Source: Stutzerimonas stutzeri
Lineage (GTDB): Bacteria; Pseudomonadota; Gammaproteobacteria; Pseudomonadales; Pseudomonadaceae
Assembly (NCBI RefSeq): GCF_002890895.1
Contig: NZ_POUL01000001.1
Location: 62,001 to 126,000 of the forward strand
Reading direction: 5' to 3'
Length of the DNA: 64,000 nucleotides
Made by a program: the position numbers and the translations under genes. Positions 28,377 through 38,693 of this stretch are shown piece after piece. Each line of letters starts with the position of its first letter. Position 1 is the first letter of the stretch. The notes beneath the pieces are model-generated. The model did no database searches, had not been told where the DNA came from, and worked only from the letters and a program-made list of their open reading frames with translations.

Positions 28377-29305
28377 TTGGCCACCTTGGGCAGGTTGTTT
28401 TCCACCATCGAAACGAAAAGCTCCTCCAGCCGATTGGTCTTGTTGCGCAAGCTCAGCACCTCGATGCCCTGGGCCGACAGCATACGAAACAGGTCGGTCA
28501 CGCCCTGGCTCTTGTCCACTTGCACCTCGAGGGTGTGATGGTCAACCAGGCGCGCCGGATAGCTGCCAAGCTCTGGCGGGACCAGCTGCGACTCTTTCAG
28601 GTCGAGCAGGAAAGTCTCGACATGCAGTTGCTTGAGCAACTCGCGCATGCTGGTGTTCTTGACGATCTGGCCGTGGTCGATGATGCCGATGTTGCGGCAC
28701 AGCTGCTCGGCCTCTTCCAGGTAGTGTGTCGTGAGGATGATGGTGATGCCCTCACGGTTGAGCTCGGTCAGGAACGACCACATCGAACGGCGCAGTTCGA
28801 TGTCCACCCCCGCGGTGGGCTCGTCGAGAATCAGCAAGCGCGGTCGGTGGATCAGCGCTCGAGCAATCATCAGACGCCGCTTCATGCCGCCTGACAGCAT
28901 GCGCGAGGACACGTCACGCTTGTCCCACAGCCCTAACTGGTTGAGGTACTGCTCGGCGCGTTCCTTGGCGACTTTTGCCGGAATACCGTAGTAGCCGGCC
29001 TGGGTGACAAGGATGTCGAAGGCCTTCTCGAACTGGTTGAAGTTGAACTCTTGGGGTACAACACCCAGGCAGCGTTTGAGGCCTGAAGGATCGCGATCAA
29101 GGTCGTGACCGAACACGTTGACCGTGCCGCCGGTCTTGTTCACCAGCGTGGAAAGGATACCGATGGTGGTGGATTTGCCGGCACCGTTGGGACCCAGCAA
29201 CGCAAAGAAATCGCCTTCGGCAACGTCCAGGTCAATGCCCTTGAGGGCCTCGAAGCCGTTTCCGTAAACCTTGGTCAACTGCCGAATGGACAGAGCAGTA
29301 GTCAT
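28373..29305 (-). CDS. ABC transporter ATP-binding protein (YadG-like)
   Basis: The 310-residue ATPase drives the adjacent ABC-2 permease. It has Walker A GPNGAGKST (about 40-48), a Q-loop, signature LSGGMKRRL (about 139-147) and Walker B LLILDEPTAGVD, followed by a C-terminal extension of about 90 residues typical of drug- or polysaccharide-type ABC-2 exporters. ATG at 29305 (MTTALSIRQLTKVYG) is preferred over the GTG four codons upstream because it begins the conserved domain. Neither start has a strong ribosome site. Confidence 0.9.
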   Translation of the reverse strand: MTTALSIRQLTKVYGNGFEALKGIDLDVAEGDFFALLGPNGAGKSTTIGILSTLVNKTGGTVNVFGHDLDRDPSGLKRCLGVVPQEFNFNQFEKAFDILVTQAGYYGIPAKVAKERAEQYLNQLGLWDKRDVSSRMLSGGMKRRLMIARALIHRPRLLILDEPTAGVDIELRRSMWSFLTELNREGITIILTTHYLEEAEQLCRNIGIIDHGQIVKNTSMRELLKQLHVETFLLDLKESQLVPPELGSYPARLVDHHTLEVQVDKSQGVTDLFRMLSAQGIEVLSLRNKTNRLEELFVSMVENNLPKVAK

Positions 29306-29565
29306 ATAAGAACGCACACAACACAGAGAGATTCAAAGTAAATAAGGGCGCGCTGCGTCAATTGCAACGCCGAAATGCAAACCGCGGAGAACCACCAGGT
29401 CACACCAGGGTAGATAAACATGATGACCCGAAGCAGTCACTTCGAACTCGCTTGTGAAGGCTCGGTCATTATCTGATACCAAACGCGTCGTCCTGTCTCT
29501 TCACCCCGCTTGCTACAAACGCCTATGCTCAATTTGGACGCCATTCGCTCAACAAGGAAAACCAT

Positions 29566-32013
29566 ATGACCCTGCTCTGGCTGCTCGTATTACTCATCGG
29601 CATTGCCGTGATTGCCCATTTACGGGTTTCCCCCGTTCCGGCGTTGGCCATTGTTGCAGCGTATCTGGTCTTAATGGGCGCGGCCGACGAGACGCCGACC
29701 TGGTTGATGGTCATCCTCTGGCTCATGCTGATTGCGATCGCGGTGCCCTTGCTGGTCACCGACCTGCGCATCAAGTACTTCAGCGGCCCGATGTTCGACT
29801 GGTTCAAAAAAGTCCTGCCCCCTATCTCCGACACCGAACGTGATGCGATCGACGCCGGGACGGTCTGGTGGGATGGACAGTTGTTCAGCGGCAAACCTGA
29901 CTGGGACGTCCTGCTCGGCTATCCAAAGGCCGTCCTGACCGAGGAAGAACAAGCTTTCGTCGATGGCCCGACAGAAACCTTATGCGCCATGGTCAACGAC
30001 TGGGAAGTTGGCCAGCGCATGGACCTTCCACAAGAAGCGTGGGATTACATCAAGGCCGAAGGATTCTTCGCCTTGATCATCCCCAAGGAATACGGTGGCA
30101 AGGGCTTCTCGGCCTACGCCCACTCGCAGATCGTGATGAAACTGGCCACCCGCAGTGGGGACCTTGCGACGACCGTCATGGTGCCCAATTCCCTCGGCCC
30201 GGCTGAGCTGTTGATGCATTACGGCACCGATGAACAGCGCAATCACTACCTGCCGCGCTTGGCCAATGGCACCGACATTCCCTGCTTTGCCCTGACCGGT
30301 CCCTATGCGGGCTCCGACGCTGGCGCGATGAATGACAGCGGTGTCATCTGCCGCGGTGAATGGGAAGGCGAAGAAGTACTTGGCCTGCGCCTGAACTGGG
30401 AGAAGCGCTACATCACTCTCGGCCCAGTCGCCACGCTGCTCGGTGTCGCCTTCAAGACGTACGACCCTGAGCATCTGCTGGGCGATGAGGAAGAGCTGGG
30501 CATTAGTCTCGCGCTGATTCCAACCGATACTGCTGGGGTCGAGATCGGTCGCCGTCACCTGCCCCTTGGCGCTGCGTTCATGAATGGTCCGAACTGGGGC
30601 AAGGATGTGTTCGTGCCGCTCGAAGCCATCATCGGCGGACGAGACATGATCGGCAAAGGCTGGATGATGCTGATGAACTGCCTGTCAGTCGGGCGTTCGA
30701 TTTCATTGCCAGCGACAGGCGCCAGCGCGGCCAAGACCTGCAGCTATGTCAGCGGCCGCTATGCGCAAATCCGCGAGCAGTTCAACGTGCCGCTGGCAGC
30801 CTTTGAAGGTATTCAGGAACCGCTTGCGCGCATCGGCGGCAATGCATGGTTGATGGACAGTGCACGAATCCTAACGGCCAACGCAGTCGACCTGGGAGAA
30901 AAACCTTCGGTATTGTCGGCGATTCTCAAATATCACCTGACCGAGCGCGGCCGCGAGTGCATCACCGACGCCATGGATATCCATGGCGGCAAAGGCATCA
31001 TCATGGGCCCCAGTAACTACCTCGGCCGCATGTGGTTGTCTGCACCCATTTCGATTACGGTCGAAGGGGCGAACATCCTCTCGCGGAACCTGATGATCTT
31101 TGGCCAAGGCGCGATCCGCTGCCATCCGTTCGTACTGCGCGAGATGGAGCTGGTTCATGAGCCAGACCGCGACGCTGCAATCAAGAAGTTCGACGGGTTG
31201 CTGATGCAGCACATCGGTTTCGCCGTCAGCAACACCGCCAGCACCCTGGTGCTCGGGCTGACGTTCGGCCTGTTCGGCAAGGCGCCAGGCAACGACCTGA
31301 CCCGCCCCTACTTCCGCGCGCTGGATCGGATCGCCGCCGCGTTCGCCATGCTCGCCGACCTGTCCATGATGTTGCTCGGCGGCGAACTCAAGCGTCGTGA
31401 ACGCCTCTCCGCGCGGCTGGGCGATGTGCTCAGCCATCTGTATCTGGCATCCGCCGCGCTCAAGCATTATCACGACCTGGGCCACCCAATCGAGCAAGCA
31501 CCGCTGCTGCGCTGGGCGATGGAAGACTGCCTCTGCAAGGCTGAGCAAGCCCTGGCCGATACGCTGGCGAACTTCCCCAACCGCTTGCTTGGCGGCGTGC
31601 TGAAGGTTCTAGTATTTCCATTCGGTGCCCGCCACAAGGGGCCGTCTGATGCGCTTGATGCCGAAATCGCCGCAATCCTCGGTCGCCCAGAAGGTGACTC
31701 GGCCTTGGAGCAGATTCTCGAGGGCGTCTACCGACCACAAGGGCGCGACGAAGCCTTGGGTGCATTGCGAGACGCGTTCGACACCCTGGCGGCATCGCAA
31801 CCGCTGCAAAAGAAGCTGCACAAAGCGCTCAAGGCCGGTGATTTCCAACCTGCCGCCGGAGAGGACCCGATCAGCGCCGCACTCGCAGCAGGCGTACTCG
31901 ATGCCGCCGAGGCAGAGCAGCTGACCGCTGCGGAAGCGGCGCGCCGCAAAGTCATCAGCGTAGATGATTTCGCCAAGGAGCCGCTTGAGCTACCCGAAGG
32001 CATGACTCGCTAG
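29566..32013 (+). CDS. fadE: Acyl-CoA dehydrogenase, FadE type
   Basis: The 815-residue enzyme performs the first step of fatty-acid beta-oxidation, forming trans-2-enoyl-CoA with FAD. The N-terminus has two membrane helices (about 1-22 and 42-65), the acyl-CoA dehydrogenase core follows (about 100-560) and the C-terminal DUF1974 domain completes the long FadE layout. The segments ALTGPYAGSDAG and DAMDIHGGKGI are recognisable FAD and substrate-binding regions. AAGGA lies 7 bases before the ATG. A likely further step of the pathway, a thiolase, is encoded at 44.7-45.9 kb but is not adjacent. Pseudomonads carry several FadE paralogues with different chain-length range. Confidence 0.93.
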   Translation: MTLLWLLVLLIGIAVIAHLRVSPVPALAIVAAYLVLMGAADETPTWLMVILWLMLIAIAVPLLVTDLRIKYFSGPMFDWFKKVLPPISDTERDAIDAGTVWWDGQLFSGKPDWDVLLGYPKAVLTEEEQAFVDGPTETLCAMVNDWEVGQRMDLPQEAWDYIKAEGFFALIIPKEYGGKGFSAYAHSQIVMKLATRSGDLATTVMVPNSLGPAELLMHYGTDEQRNHYLPRLANGTDIPCFALTGPYAGSDAGAMNDSGVICRGEWEGEEVLGLRLNWEKRYITLGPVATLLGVAFKTYDPEHLLGDEEELGISLALIPTDTAGVEIGRRHLPLGAAFMNGPNWGKDVFVPLEAIIGGRDMIGKGWMMLMNCLSVGRSISLPATGASAAKTCSYVSGRYAQIREQFNVPLAAFEGIQEPLARIGGNAWLMDSARILTANAVDLGEKPSVLSAILKYHLTERGRECITDAMDIHGGKGIIMGPSNYLGRMWLSAPISITVEGANILSRNLMIFGQGAIRCHPFVLREMELVHEPDRDAAIKKFDGLLMQHIGFAVSNTASTLVLGLTFGLFGKAPGNDLTRPYFRALDRIAAAFAMLADLSMMLLGGELKRRERLSARLGDVLSHLYLASAALKHYHDLGHPIEQAPLLRWAMEDCLCKAEQALADTLANFPNRLLGGVLKVLVFPFGARHKGPSDALDAEIAAILGRPEGDSALEQILEGVYRPQGRDEALGALRDAFDTLAASQPLQKKLHKALKAGDFQPAAGEDPISAALAAGVLDAAEAEQLTAAEAARRKVISVDDFAKEPLELPEGMTR

Positions 32014-32296
32014 CCCTGCCTGCTACCCAGTCCACTTGTAGGCTCTGCCAGGCGCCGCGCTCACGCGCGATGCTTGGCGAGTCGCTCCTCTCGGCGTCGC
32101 GTGCCGTCATCGGCCAGCACCGACTCAGGCGACGTTTGCGTACACGAGCAAGCCAACGCTCACCTTGGCACCAAGGGCCTTTGCGCAGCTATCCGACGTC
32201 CGTACCGAACCCAGCACCACGACCCGAGTCAACTAGACACGCCCCAATTAATCCGCGCGCCTTTATAATCGCGCGCCCAATCGATTTAGGTGAACC

Positions 32297-32704
32297 ATGG
32301 CCAACCCTTATCACGATCACAACCTGGCGCTTCTGGCCCATCTGCGTGGCATTCTGCTTGCCATGGGTGAAACCGAACAGGTTTCGGAAGAAAGCCATGC
32401 GCTGTTTCTCGAGCGGTTCGACGAACTGATCATGAACCTGCAGGACGTGCCGGAAGAGCGCCATATGGGTCAGGACCTGATCTGCCAGGTCTTTCACCGC
32501 TACCCGCAGATTGCCCATCTGGTTCCGCGCGACCTGCTCTGGTACTTCGGCGGTGATTGCCTGCACTTCATGCCGGACGAAGAGATCGAAATTTTCCAGC
32601 AGCTGGAAGAACGTCGCTATGAAGCAGAGCAGAACGACGAGCCGTTTGATTGGAACATGGAAAGACAGCTGATGAGCATGCCTGAAGAGAGCCCGCGCCA
32701 CTGA
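32297..32704 (+). CDS. PA2817 family protein
   Basis: The 135-residue acidic soluble protein matches a conserved pseudomonad family named after P. aeruginosa PA2817. It is helical, with HDHNLALLAHLRGILLAMGE at the start and DLLWYFGGDCLHFMPDEE in the middle; no catalytic motif or membrane segment is seen. The ATG follows AGGTG at a normal distance. It lies about 280 bases after fadE in the same direction, which matches the order I recall in PAO1 (PA2815-PA2817). Function unknown. Confidence 0.85.
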   Translation: MANPYHDHNLALLAHLRGILLAMGETEQVSEESHALFLERFDELIMNLQDVPEERHMGQDLICQVFHRYPQIAHLVPRDLLWYFGGDCLHFMPDEEIEIFQQLEERRYEAEQNDEPFDWNMERQLMSMPEESPRH

Positions 32705-33469
32705 GTCGCCGACCAACCTATACAGAAAACAGCGTCTACGACGAGGCGGATATCTTTGGTTGCGGTTGACCCGCGCTAAAGCTGGAATGGCTTCGCGCAG
32801 CACTTTAAGCACTACTCCGCCGACCTGAGCCCTGCCCGCCTTCTAGCGGATGACACCCCGTTTAGCCTGAGTCAGTGCTGTACCCAGCGTAATGCACAAT
32901 GCGGACGTTGCTCTTTGCATCAACCGACGGGTTTAGCCCACAAGCGAAGCGCTCACCGGCTTTGTTCCGACACGTGCAGCAGTCAACAGCCGCGACCGTT
33001 TTACCATCCGCCAGCTTAAGTCAGCGCCACGGCTAGTATCTGTCCGATGTGGCTACACGGCATCAGCCTCGCCCGCCGCTGAAATTGGCAGCTCTTGGAA
33101 ATCCGGCCCTAGATGTCTGGCCGATTAGATGGATGCTCGACATGGCCCTGAACGGATAGCGACGCGGGTGTCAGGACAAAACGGATTCCTTGAGCCAAGC
33201 TTGTAGCTCGACGGGACTCTCTGGCTGGCCTGAACGGAGAGCTGTCAACACTATTGCTCCAGCTCAAAGCTGAACGTTGCGCAGGGAATAAGCTCTTCGG
33301 GGAAAATCCGCTTCGTTTTGAATCCTCGGCCGAAAATGCTGCCCAAGCTGCATACGCAATGCGTCGACAATCAGATACTCAAGTGATTCAGTCACTTATG
33401 GATATAACGGCACGCCGCCCACTCTTGGCAGCCTGCCTTCACGGATAAATTGCTCAAGGTTGTTTTGCT
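32705..33469. other. 765-base gene-free stretch
   Basis: Between the PA2817-family gene and the MFS gene no frame has a credible start and product. A 64-codon open frame at 33254-33448 begins with TTG and has no ribosome site. No tRNA, repeat array, IS end or strong terminator was recognised. It may be eroded former coding DNA or carry an unrecognised small RNA. Confidence 0.5.
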
Positions 33470-34780
33470 ATGACGTCGTTATTAGCCCCCATCAGCTCGC
33501 TGCTGGGTGGAGTTGCATTTCTCCTGCTCGGCCACGGATTGCTGAACACGCTGCTGACGCTGCGCGGCATTGAAGAAGGCTATTCCACCGGGCTGATCGG
33601 CCTGCTGATGTCCGGCTATTTCGCCGGCTTCCTCGTCGGCACCTGGCTGGCGCCTTCGCTGATCCGGCGCATTGGCCACATCCGCACCTTCGCTTTCTAC
33701 GCCGCACTCGCCTCGGTCGCCGTGCTGCTGCACGTGCTGATCGTCAATCCATGGGTGTGGTTGGTGCTGCGGGTGATGTACGGCGTCGCCCTGGTCACGC
33801 TCTATATGGTGATCGAAAGCTGGCTCAATGCGCAGGTCAGCGGCGAAAAGCGCGGCCAGGTGTTCGCCCTGTACATGGCCGTCAACCTTGGCTCGCTGGC
33901 CGCGGCTCAGCAACTGCTGAGCCTAGACAGCCCGATGAATTTCACGCTGTTTGCGCTTGCCGCGATCCTGATCTGCGCTGCCCTGATGCCAATCACCCTG
34001 ACACGTCAGGCACAACCCGCGCAGCCGGACATGCCGGCTACAGATCTCTTGCAGTTGGCGCGAATCGCCCCGCTACCCTTGATGGCTGCGGGAATTTCCG
34101 GCCTGACCCTCGGGGGCTTCTGGGGCCTCGCGCCAGTCTATGCCTCGCAAACCGGTTTCGACGCCTCGGGCGTCGGCCTGCTGATGAGTATCACCATTCT
34201 CGGAGGCGCCGTTCTGCAGTGGCCCATCGGGCTGTTCTCCGACAAGCATGACCGCCGTCTGGTCTTACTCTGGGTCGTGGCAATTGCCGCGGTGATCGGC
34301 GGTTTGATCACTCCCTTGACCTCCGGTCCGCTGCTGCTGGGAATGATGTTTCTCTGGGGTGGTTTGGCCTTCTCCATTTATTCGATCGCTGTCGCGCAGA
34401 TGGTCGACCAGTTGCACCCCGACGAGATTCTGTCCGGTTCCAGCGGCCTGTTGCTGGCGAACGGTTTCGGCGCGGCCTTCGGCCCGGTTATAGCAGGCGG
34501 CCTGATGAGCTTTTTCGGGCCCAAAGCGCTGCCTGTCTTCTTCGCGGTCACCCTGGCGTTTCTGGCGCTGTATTCCTACTTCCGCGCGCGCCGCGTGTTC
34601 GATCTGGTGACCGAGCCGCACGGCCACTTCACGCCGATGCTACGCACCAGTCATACCGTGCTCGAGCTGATGCCGGATACGCCGGAGGGCGAGGTCGCCG
34701 AGGCGGACATCCTCGACCAAGGCCAGCAGCCCCTAGACGAAGAAGAAGTCGCCGAACCGCGCACCGGCACACATTCTTAA
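33470..34780 (+). CDS. MFS transporter (YcaD-like)
   Basis: The 436-residue protein has twelve predicted membrane helices and the major facilitator fold, with the cytoplasmic loop motif after helix 2 (LAPSLIRRIGHIRTF) and YMVIESWLNAQVSG, which is typical of the YcaD/CynX-side drug or small-molecule carriers. The last 60 residues form an acidic cytoplasmic tail. AAGG lies upstream of the ATG. It is a probable inner-membrane proton-coupled exporter; the substrate is unknown. It stands alone after the long gene-free stretch and is convergent with arfB. Confidence 0.87.
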   Translation: MTSLLAPISSLLGGVAFLLLGHGLLNTLLTLRGIEEGYSTGLIGLLMSGYFAGFLVGTWLAPSLIRRIGHIRTFAFYAALASVAVLLHVLIVNPWVWLVLRVMYGVALVTLYMVIESWLNAQVSGEKRGQVFALYMAVNLGSLAAAQQLLSLDSPMNFTLFALAAILICAALMPITLTRQAQPAQPDMPATDLLQLARIAPLPLMAAGISGLTLGGFWGLAPVYASQTGFDASGVGLLMSITILGGAVLQWPIGLFSDKHDRRLVLLWVVAIAAVIGGLITPLTSGPLLLGMMFLWGGLAFSIYSIAVAQMVDQLHPDEILSGSSGLLLANGFGAAFGPVIAGGLMSFFGPKALPVFFAVTLAFLALYSYFRARRVFDLVTEPHGHFTPMLRTSHTVLELMPDTPEGEVAEADILDQGQQPLDEEEVAEPRTGTHS

Positions 34781-34903
34781 GCAACTGACGTGGGTCCGCT
34801 TGCGCCATGGATCGTGGCCCTTCGGCTCTGACCTGACACAGGGCCCGGTCAAACCGGCCCAGCCGCATCCTGTCCGCTGGCGGGGCCGTGCTGCTGACGA
34901 GCG

Positions 34904-35317
34904 TCAGAAATCCACTTTGCCGCGTCCGGCCTTGATCGCACCGCGCTTGGTCTTGCCTTCAAGGCGCCGCTTCTTGGACCCCAGCGTTGGGCGTGTCGGG
35001 CGGCGCGCTTTTTCCACTTTCGTCACGCTACGGATGAGTTCGGCCAGACGCTCCAGAGCATCGGAGCGGTTCTGCTCCTGAGTGCGATACTGCTGCGCCT
35101 TGATCACTATCACACCGTCGCCTGTAATGCGGCTGTCGCGCAGCGTCAGCAAGCGCTCCTTGTAGAACGCGGGCAATGAAGACGCGGTGATATCGAAGCG
35201 CAAGTGCAGCGCACTGGATACCTTGTTGACGTTCTGCCCGCCGGCACCCTGCGCTCGAATGGCCGTCAGTTCGATCTCGCTGTCGGCTAGTTGCACGTTG
35301 TTGGATATGTCGAGCAT
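34904..35317 (-). CDS. arfB: Alternative ribosome-rescue hydrolase ArfB
   Basis: The 137-residue protein is an ArfB/YaeJ-type peptidyl-tRNA hydrolase that frees ribosomes stalled on broken mRNA. The catalytic GGQ motif is at 26-28 in [12 protein letters not shown]. The basic C-terminal tail ([21 protein letters not shown] and on), which enters the empty mRNA channel, is intact. Class I release-factor domains for codon reading are absent, as expected. AGGA lies 5 bases before the ATG. It is divergent from the YdjM-type gene. Confidence 0.95.
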   Translation of the reverse strand: MLDISNNVQLADSEIELTAIRAQGAGGQNVNKVSSALHLRFDITASSLPAFYKERLLTLRDSRITGDGVIVIKAQQYRTQEQNRSDALERLAELIRSVTKVEKARRPTRPTLGSKKRRLEGKTKRGAIKAGRGKVDF

Positions 35318-35452
35318 CGGTCCTACACCAGTTGGAATCAGAGGTCATTGTCCACAACAGAAGCCTCGCGGACATGTTTTTATATGATTTGGAGCCGCTA
35401 CGGCGCAGCCGGTTCGGCTACCGTAGCGCACTCGGAAAAGACGGAATCGCGC

Positions 35453-36496
35453 ATGGACTCGATAACCCAAGCCCTTCTCGGTGCCACTGTGCAGGCATCC
35501 CTGCTGGGCCGATGGCAAGGCCGCAAGGCGCTGCTCTACGGTGCAGTGCTCGGCACCCTACCTGATCTAGATGTGGTCATCGATTACGGCGATGCCATCG
35601 CCGACATGACCTATCACCGAGGCTTCAGCCATTCATTGTTCGTTCTCAGTTCACTGGCCGTTGCGCTGGCTTGGCTGGCGCGTCGAATAAGGCCTGATCC
35701 CAATTACAGCAGCATGCGGCTGTTTCTCACGATCTGGTTGGTGCTGGTGACCCATGTACTGCTCGACGCCTTCACCAGTTACGGCACCCAGCTGTTCTGG
35801 CCGCTGACCACGCCGCCGGTGGCATGGTCCAGCGTGTTCATCATCGACCCTCTGTACAGCCTCCCGCTGTTGCTGGCCGTGCTGGTTGGCGTGATTGTCG
35901 GTGTGAAGGGCCGCAGCCCGCGCTGGGCTGCGAGCGCACTGCTGCTGTCGTCGCTCTACTTGGGCTTTACCCTTACTGGCAAGCAGATGGCCGAGCAGCG
36001 CGTGGAAGCGGCAATGAGCGCACAGGGTATACAGGCCAGCCAGCTGTTCAGTACGCCGACGCCGTTTAACAGCCTGCTGTGGCGAGTCATTGTCATTGAA
36101 GGTGATCAATACTACGAAGCGCTGGTGAGCTGGTTCGATGAACAACCACCTGAACTGGTGAGTATTCCTCGCGGCGGGCGGCTCGCCACAGCTCTTCGCG
36201 AATCGCCGCAGCATGCTCGCTTGCAATGGTTTACCGGCGACGTGCTCCGTTACGATGAGGTGGGAGGCCAGCTGCTGGTAACAGATCTGCGTCTCGGCAT
36301 GACTGGTTTTCATCCATTCCGCTTTGCTCTCGCCGAGCGTAACGGCGCGGGCTGGGGGCTGATTCCCTACGTCGAGCGACTGCCCGCCGAACGCGGCGAT
36401 CTGGACCGGCTCAAGCAGATCTGGCTGCGCATCTGGCAGCAACGGCCGGGCCTGCCACTGGCCGAGTGGGCAGCAGACCTTAACCGGCCCGGCTGA
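35453..36496 (+). CDS. YdjM-family membrane-bound metal-dependent hydrolase
   Basis: The 347-residue protein has an N-terminal domain of the YdjM/YbcI type with four to five membrane helices (within residues 1-185) and conserved metal-ligand-like residues in DYGDAIADMTYHRGFSHS (about 41-58). A soluble C-terminal part (about 190-347) follows. The family is annotated as membrane-bound hydrolase, and E. coli YdjM is LexA-regulated; the reaction is not known. The frame is open to 35291, but MDSITQALLGATVQ at 35453 is the conserved start. A bidirectional terminator separates it from the convergent chemoreceptor gene. Confidence 0.85.
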   Translation: MDSITQALLGATVQASLLGRWQGRKALLYGAVLGTLPDLDVVIDYGDAIADMTYHRGFSHSLFVLSSLAVALAWLARRIRPDPNYSSMRLFLTIWLVLVTHVLLDAFTSYGTQLFWPLTTPPVAWSSVFIIDPLYSLPLLLAVLVGVIVGVKGRSPRWAASALLLSSLYLGFTLTGKQMAEQRVEAAMSAQGIQASQLFSTPTPFNSLLWRVIVIEGDQYYEALVSWFDEQPPELVSIPRGGRLATALRESPQHARLQWFTGDVLRYDEVGGQLLVTDLRLGMTGFHPFRFALAERNGAGWGLIPYVERLPAERGDLDRLKQIWLRIWQQRPGLPLAEWAADLNRPG

Positions 36497-36532
36497 CCGC
36501 TGGGAAGCTCGCTGGTAGTTTTCAGATCGCAT

Positions 36533-36563
36533 AAAAAAGCCCCGGCAGACCGGGGGCTTTTTT
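36533..36563. terminator. Bidirectional rho-independent terminator
   Basis: AAAAAAGCCCCCGGT-type arms: A-rich, then GCCCC (36540-36544) and GGGGC (36551-36555), flanked by six A on the left and eight T on the right. It can terminate both the YdjM-family gene and the convergent chemoreceptor gene. Confidence 0.88.
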
Positions 36564-36579
36564 TTCACGGGTGCAAGCT

Positions 36580-38529
36580 TCAGGTACGAAAACGCGCCAC
36601 CAGCCCCTGCAGTTCAACGCCCAGGCGCGCCAGCTCGGCACTCGCTGCGGCGGTCTGCTCGCTACCGCTGGCGCTTTGCTCGCCAATGTCACGCACACGA
36701 GTCACGCTCTCGGAGATGTTTTCCGCCACAGCGCTCTGCTGCTCAGCTGCAGCGGCGATCTGCTGGTTCATCTGCTCGATGGTTGAGACCGATTCGGTAA
36801 TGCGACCGAGCGCACTGCCCGCTTCGTTCGCGAGGCCAACGGTGCGCTGGGTCAGGTTTCGGCTGGTCTGCATTTGCTCGACAGCCTTATGTGCCACCCG
36901 CTGCAGGTTGGCGATCAGCCCTTCGATTTCCTCGGTGGAGTCGTGAGTGCGACGAGCCAGGGCGCGGACTTCGTCAGCCACAACAGCGAAACCGCGGCCC
37001 TGCTCACCGGCACGGGCAGCCTCGATTGCGGCATTGAGCGCAAGCAAATTGGTCTGCTCAGCCACCGCGCGAATCACCTCGAGTACGGTGCCGATGCGGC
37101 CGCTTTCGGTATTCAGCTCTTCGATGGCGTGAGCGGAGTGCTCGACTTCGCTGGACAGGCTGCCAATCTGGCCGATGGCCTCTTGCACGACCCGATCGCC
37201 CTGGCGCGCCTGCTGGTCAGCCTGTCGGGCGGCATGCGAGGCCTGCTCAGCGTTCTGCGCAACTTCCTGAACGGTGGCCGCCATTTCATGCATAGCCGTA
37301 GCAACTTGTTCGGTTTCAACCCGCTGCTTCTGCACGCCGGCGCTGGTTTGTGCTGTCACCGCCGAAAGCTGTTCCGCTGCGGTCGCTATCTGACCGACAC
37401 CCCCACCGATGCGGCCGATCAGGGTGCGCAGACTGTCGGTCATGCCGTACATGGCCTGCTGCAGCTGACCGAGCTCGTCGCGACGGGTGACTTTCTGCGA
37501 CTGGGTCAGATCGCCTTCGGCCACCCGCTGAGCCAGCTGTACGGTATAACGCAGCGGAACGACGATCATGCGAGAGATTGCCGCGGCGGCCATCAAGCCG
37601 ATCACCACAGCCAGAACGCTGATAACTCCGAGCAGCATATAGGCGCTGCGGCGCTGGTCCTGCATCGCCTCGGTGGCGCCAGCCAGCGCCTTCTCGGCTG
37701 TATCCAGGATGCGTTGAGCCTGAGCCACCATCGCCTGTTCCAGCGCGACGCGCTCGATCCGGTTGCTGCGGAAGTCACCGAATGCCTGCTGGTAGGTTGC
37801 CAGTGCGGCGAGCGCACCATCCATGGTGGTCTTCTGCTCGTCGTTGAGCCAGGTTTTCAGACTGCTGCCGATGGTTGTCACGTCCTGATAGGACTCGTTC
37901 CAGCTATCCACCGCGGCTTGAGCGCTGTTAGCAATGAACATGCTCTCGAATGTACGCAGATCGAGGATGCGTTTTGTCAGGCCAGAAGCCGCTTCAGCGA
38001 TGGTCAGCGGATCACTGCCTGTCAGACGGTCACCTTCAAGGCGCAACACACGCACCGCGTCGTACATATCCAGCTCGATGTACTCGAATTCCTCACGGCT
38101 TTTCTGCGCCGCCTCGGCCATGCGCTCCCGAAGCGCTATGCCCTCGTCGATCAACTGACCGTATTGGGTGAACTTGTCTGCATACTCTGCAGCATTACTG
38201 CGAATCTGCTGCAGCGCCTGCTGGTCTTCTTCGGGCACGCTTGCGGCAAGCTCGTCCAGTTCCTGATTGAGCTTGGCCAAGGTGCTGCGCAAGGCGGCAG
38301 CGGACGCGTCACTCCGAGTCAGCGCAAAGTCACGCTCCAGGCCACGGGCCTCAAGGACAGCGGCGTTGATCCGTAACAGCTGATTCATCTGATACGAACG
38401 GGTCAGAATCGAGTCCACAGCATAGAAGCCGGTTCCGGCGACTCCCAGCGTCAGCAACAGGACCATGGCAAAGCCGCCCAGCAGCTTCTTGCCTACGGAA
38501 AGGTTGGCGAATATATCGACGGACTGCAT
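36580..38529 (-). CDS. Methyl-accepting chemotaxis protein with HBM-type sensor
   Basis: The 649-residue chemoreceptor has a first membrane helix (about 14-36), a periplasmic all-helical domain of about 260 residues (37-296), a second helix (297-319), a HAMP domain (about 320-375) and a cytoplasmic signalling domain with the conserved hairpin tip [20 protein letters not shown]. The size and helical content of the sensor fit the helical bimodular (HBM) class, known in pseudomonads for organic acids and polyamines; the ligand here is unknown. No C-terminal CheR/CheB pentapeptide is present. The last base of the gene is 17 bases from the terminator. Confidence 0.93.
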   Translation of the reverse strand: MQSVDIFANLSVGKKLLGGFAMVLLLTLGVAGTGFYAVDSILTRSYQMNQLLRINAAVLEARGLERDFALTRSDASAAALRSTLAKLNQELDELAASVPEEDQQALQQIRSNAAEYADKFTQYGQLIDEGIALRERMAEAAQKSREEFEYIELDMYDAVRVLRLEGDRLTGSDPLTIAEAASGLTKRILDLRTFESMFIANSAQAAVDSWNESYQDVTTIGSSLKTWLNDEQKTTMDGALAALATYQQAFGDFRSNRIERVALEQAMVAQAQRILDTAEKALAGATEAMQDQRRSAYMLLGVISVLAVVIGLMAAAAISRMIVVPLRYTVQLAQRVAEGDLTQSQKVTRRDELGQLQQAMYGMTDSLRTLIGRIGGGVGQIATAAEQLSAVTAQTSAGVQKQRVETEQVATAMHEMAATVQEVAQNAEQASHAARQADQQARQGDRVVQEAIGQIGSLSSEVEHSAHAIEELNTESGRIGTVLEVIRAVAEQTNLLALNAAIEAARAGEQGRGFAVVADEVRALARRTHDSTEEIEGLIANLQRVAHKAVEQMQTSRNLTQRTVGLANEAGSALGRITESVSTIEQMNQQIAAAAEQQSAVAENISESVTRVRDIGEQSASGSEQTAAASAELARLGVELQGLVARFRT

Positions 38530-38693
38530 CTTAACTTCCTAGATAGATGAGATAGGCACAGCCATGAAGTCGGCAGGCTGCGACTAAAGTTGAACCCAAA
38601 TTCTGATCATTTTAATCAGGCATTAATGGCACCGGGCCGGCCCGAAAGAGAAGCGGCGGAACGGAAGAACCGACCCGCTAGGCAAGCACAGCT

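Noticed and set aside
33254-33448. 64-codon open frame in the gene-free stretch
   Set aside because: Begins with TTG, lacks a ribosome site and has no recognisable feature.
36874-38376. 500-codon plus-strand open frame opposite the chemoreceptor
   Set aside because: Antisense shadow of a GC-rich gene; no domain or ribosome site recognised.
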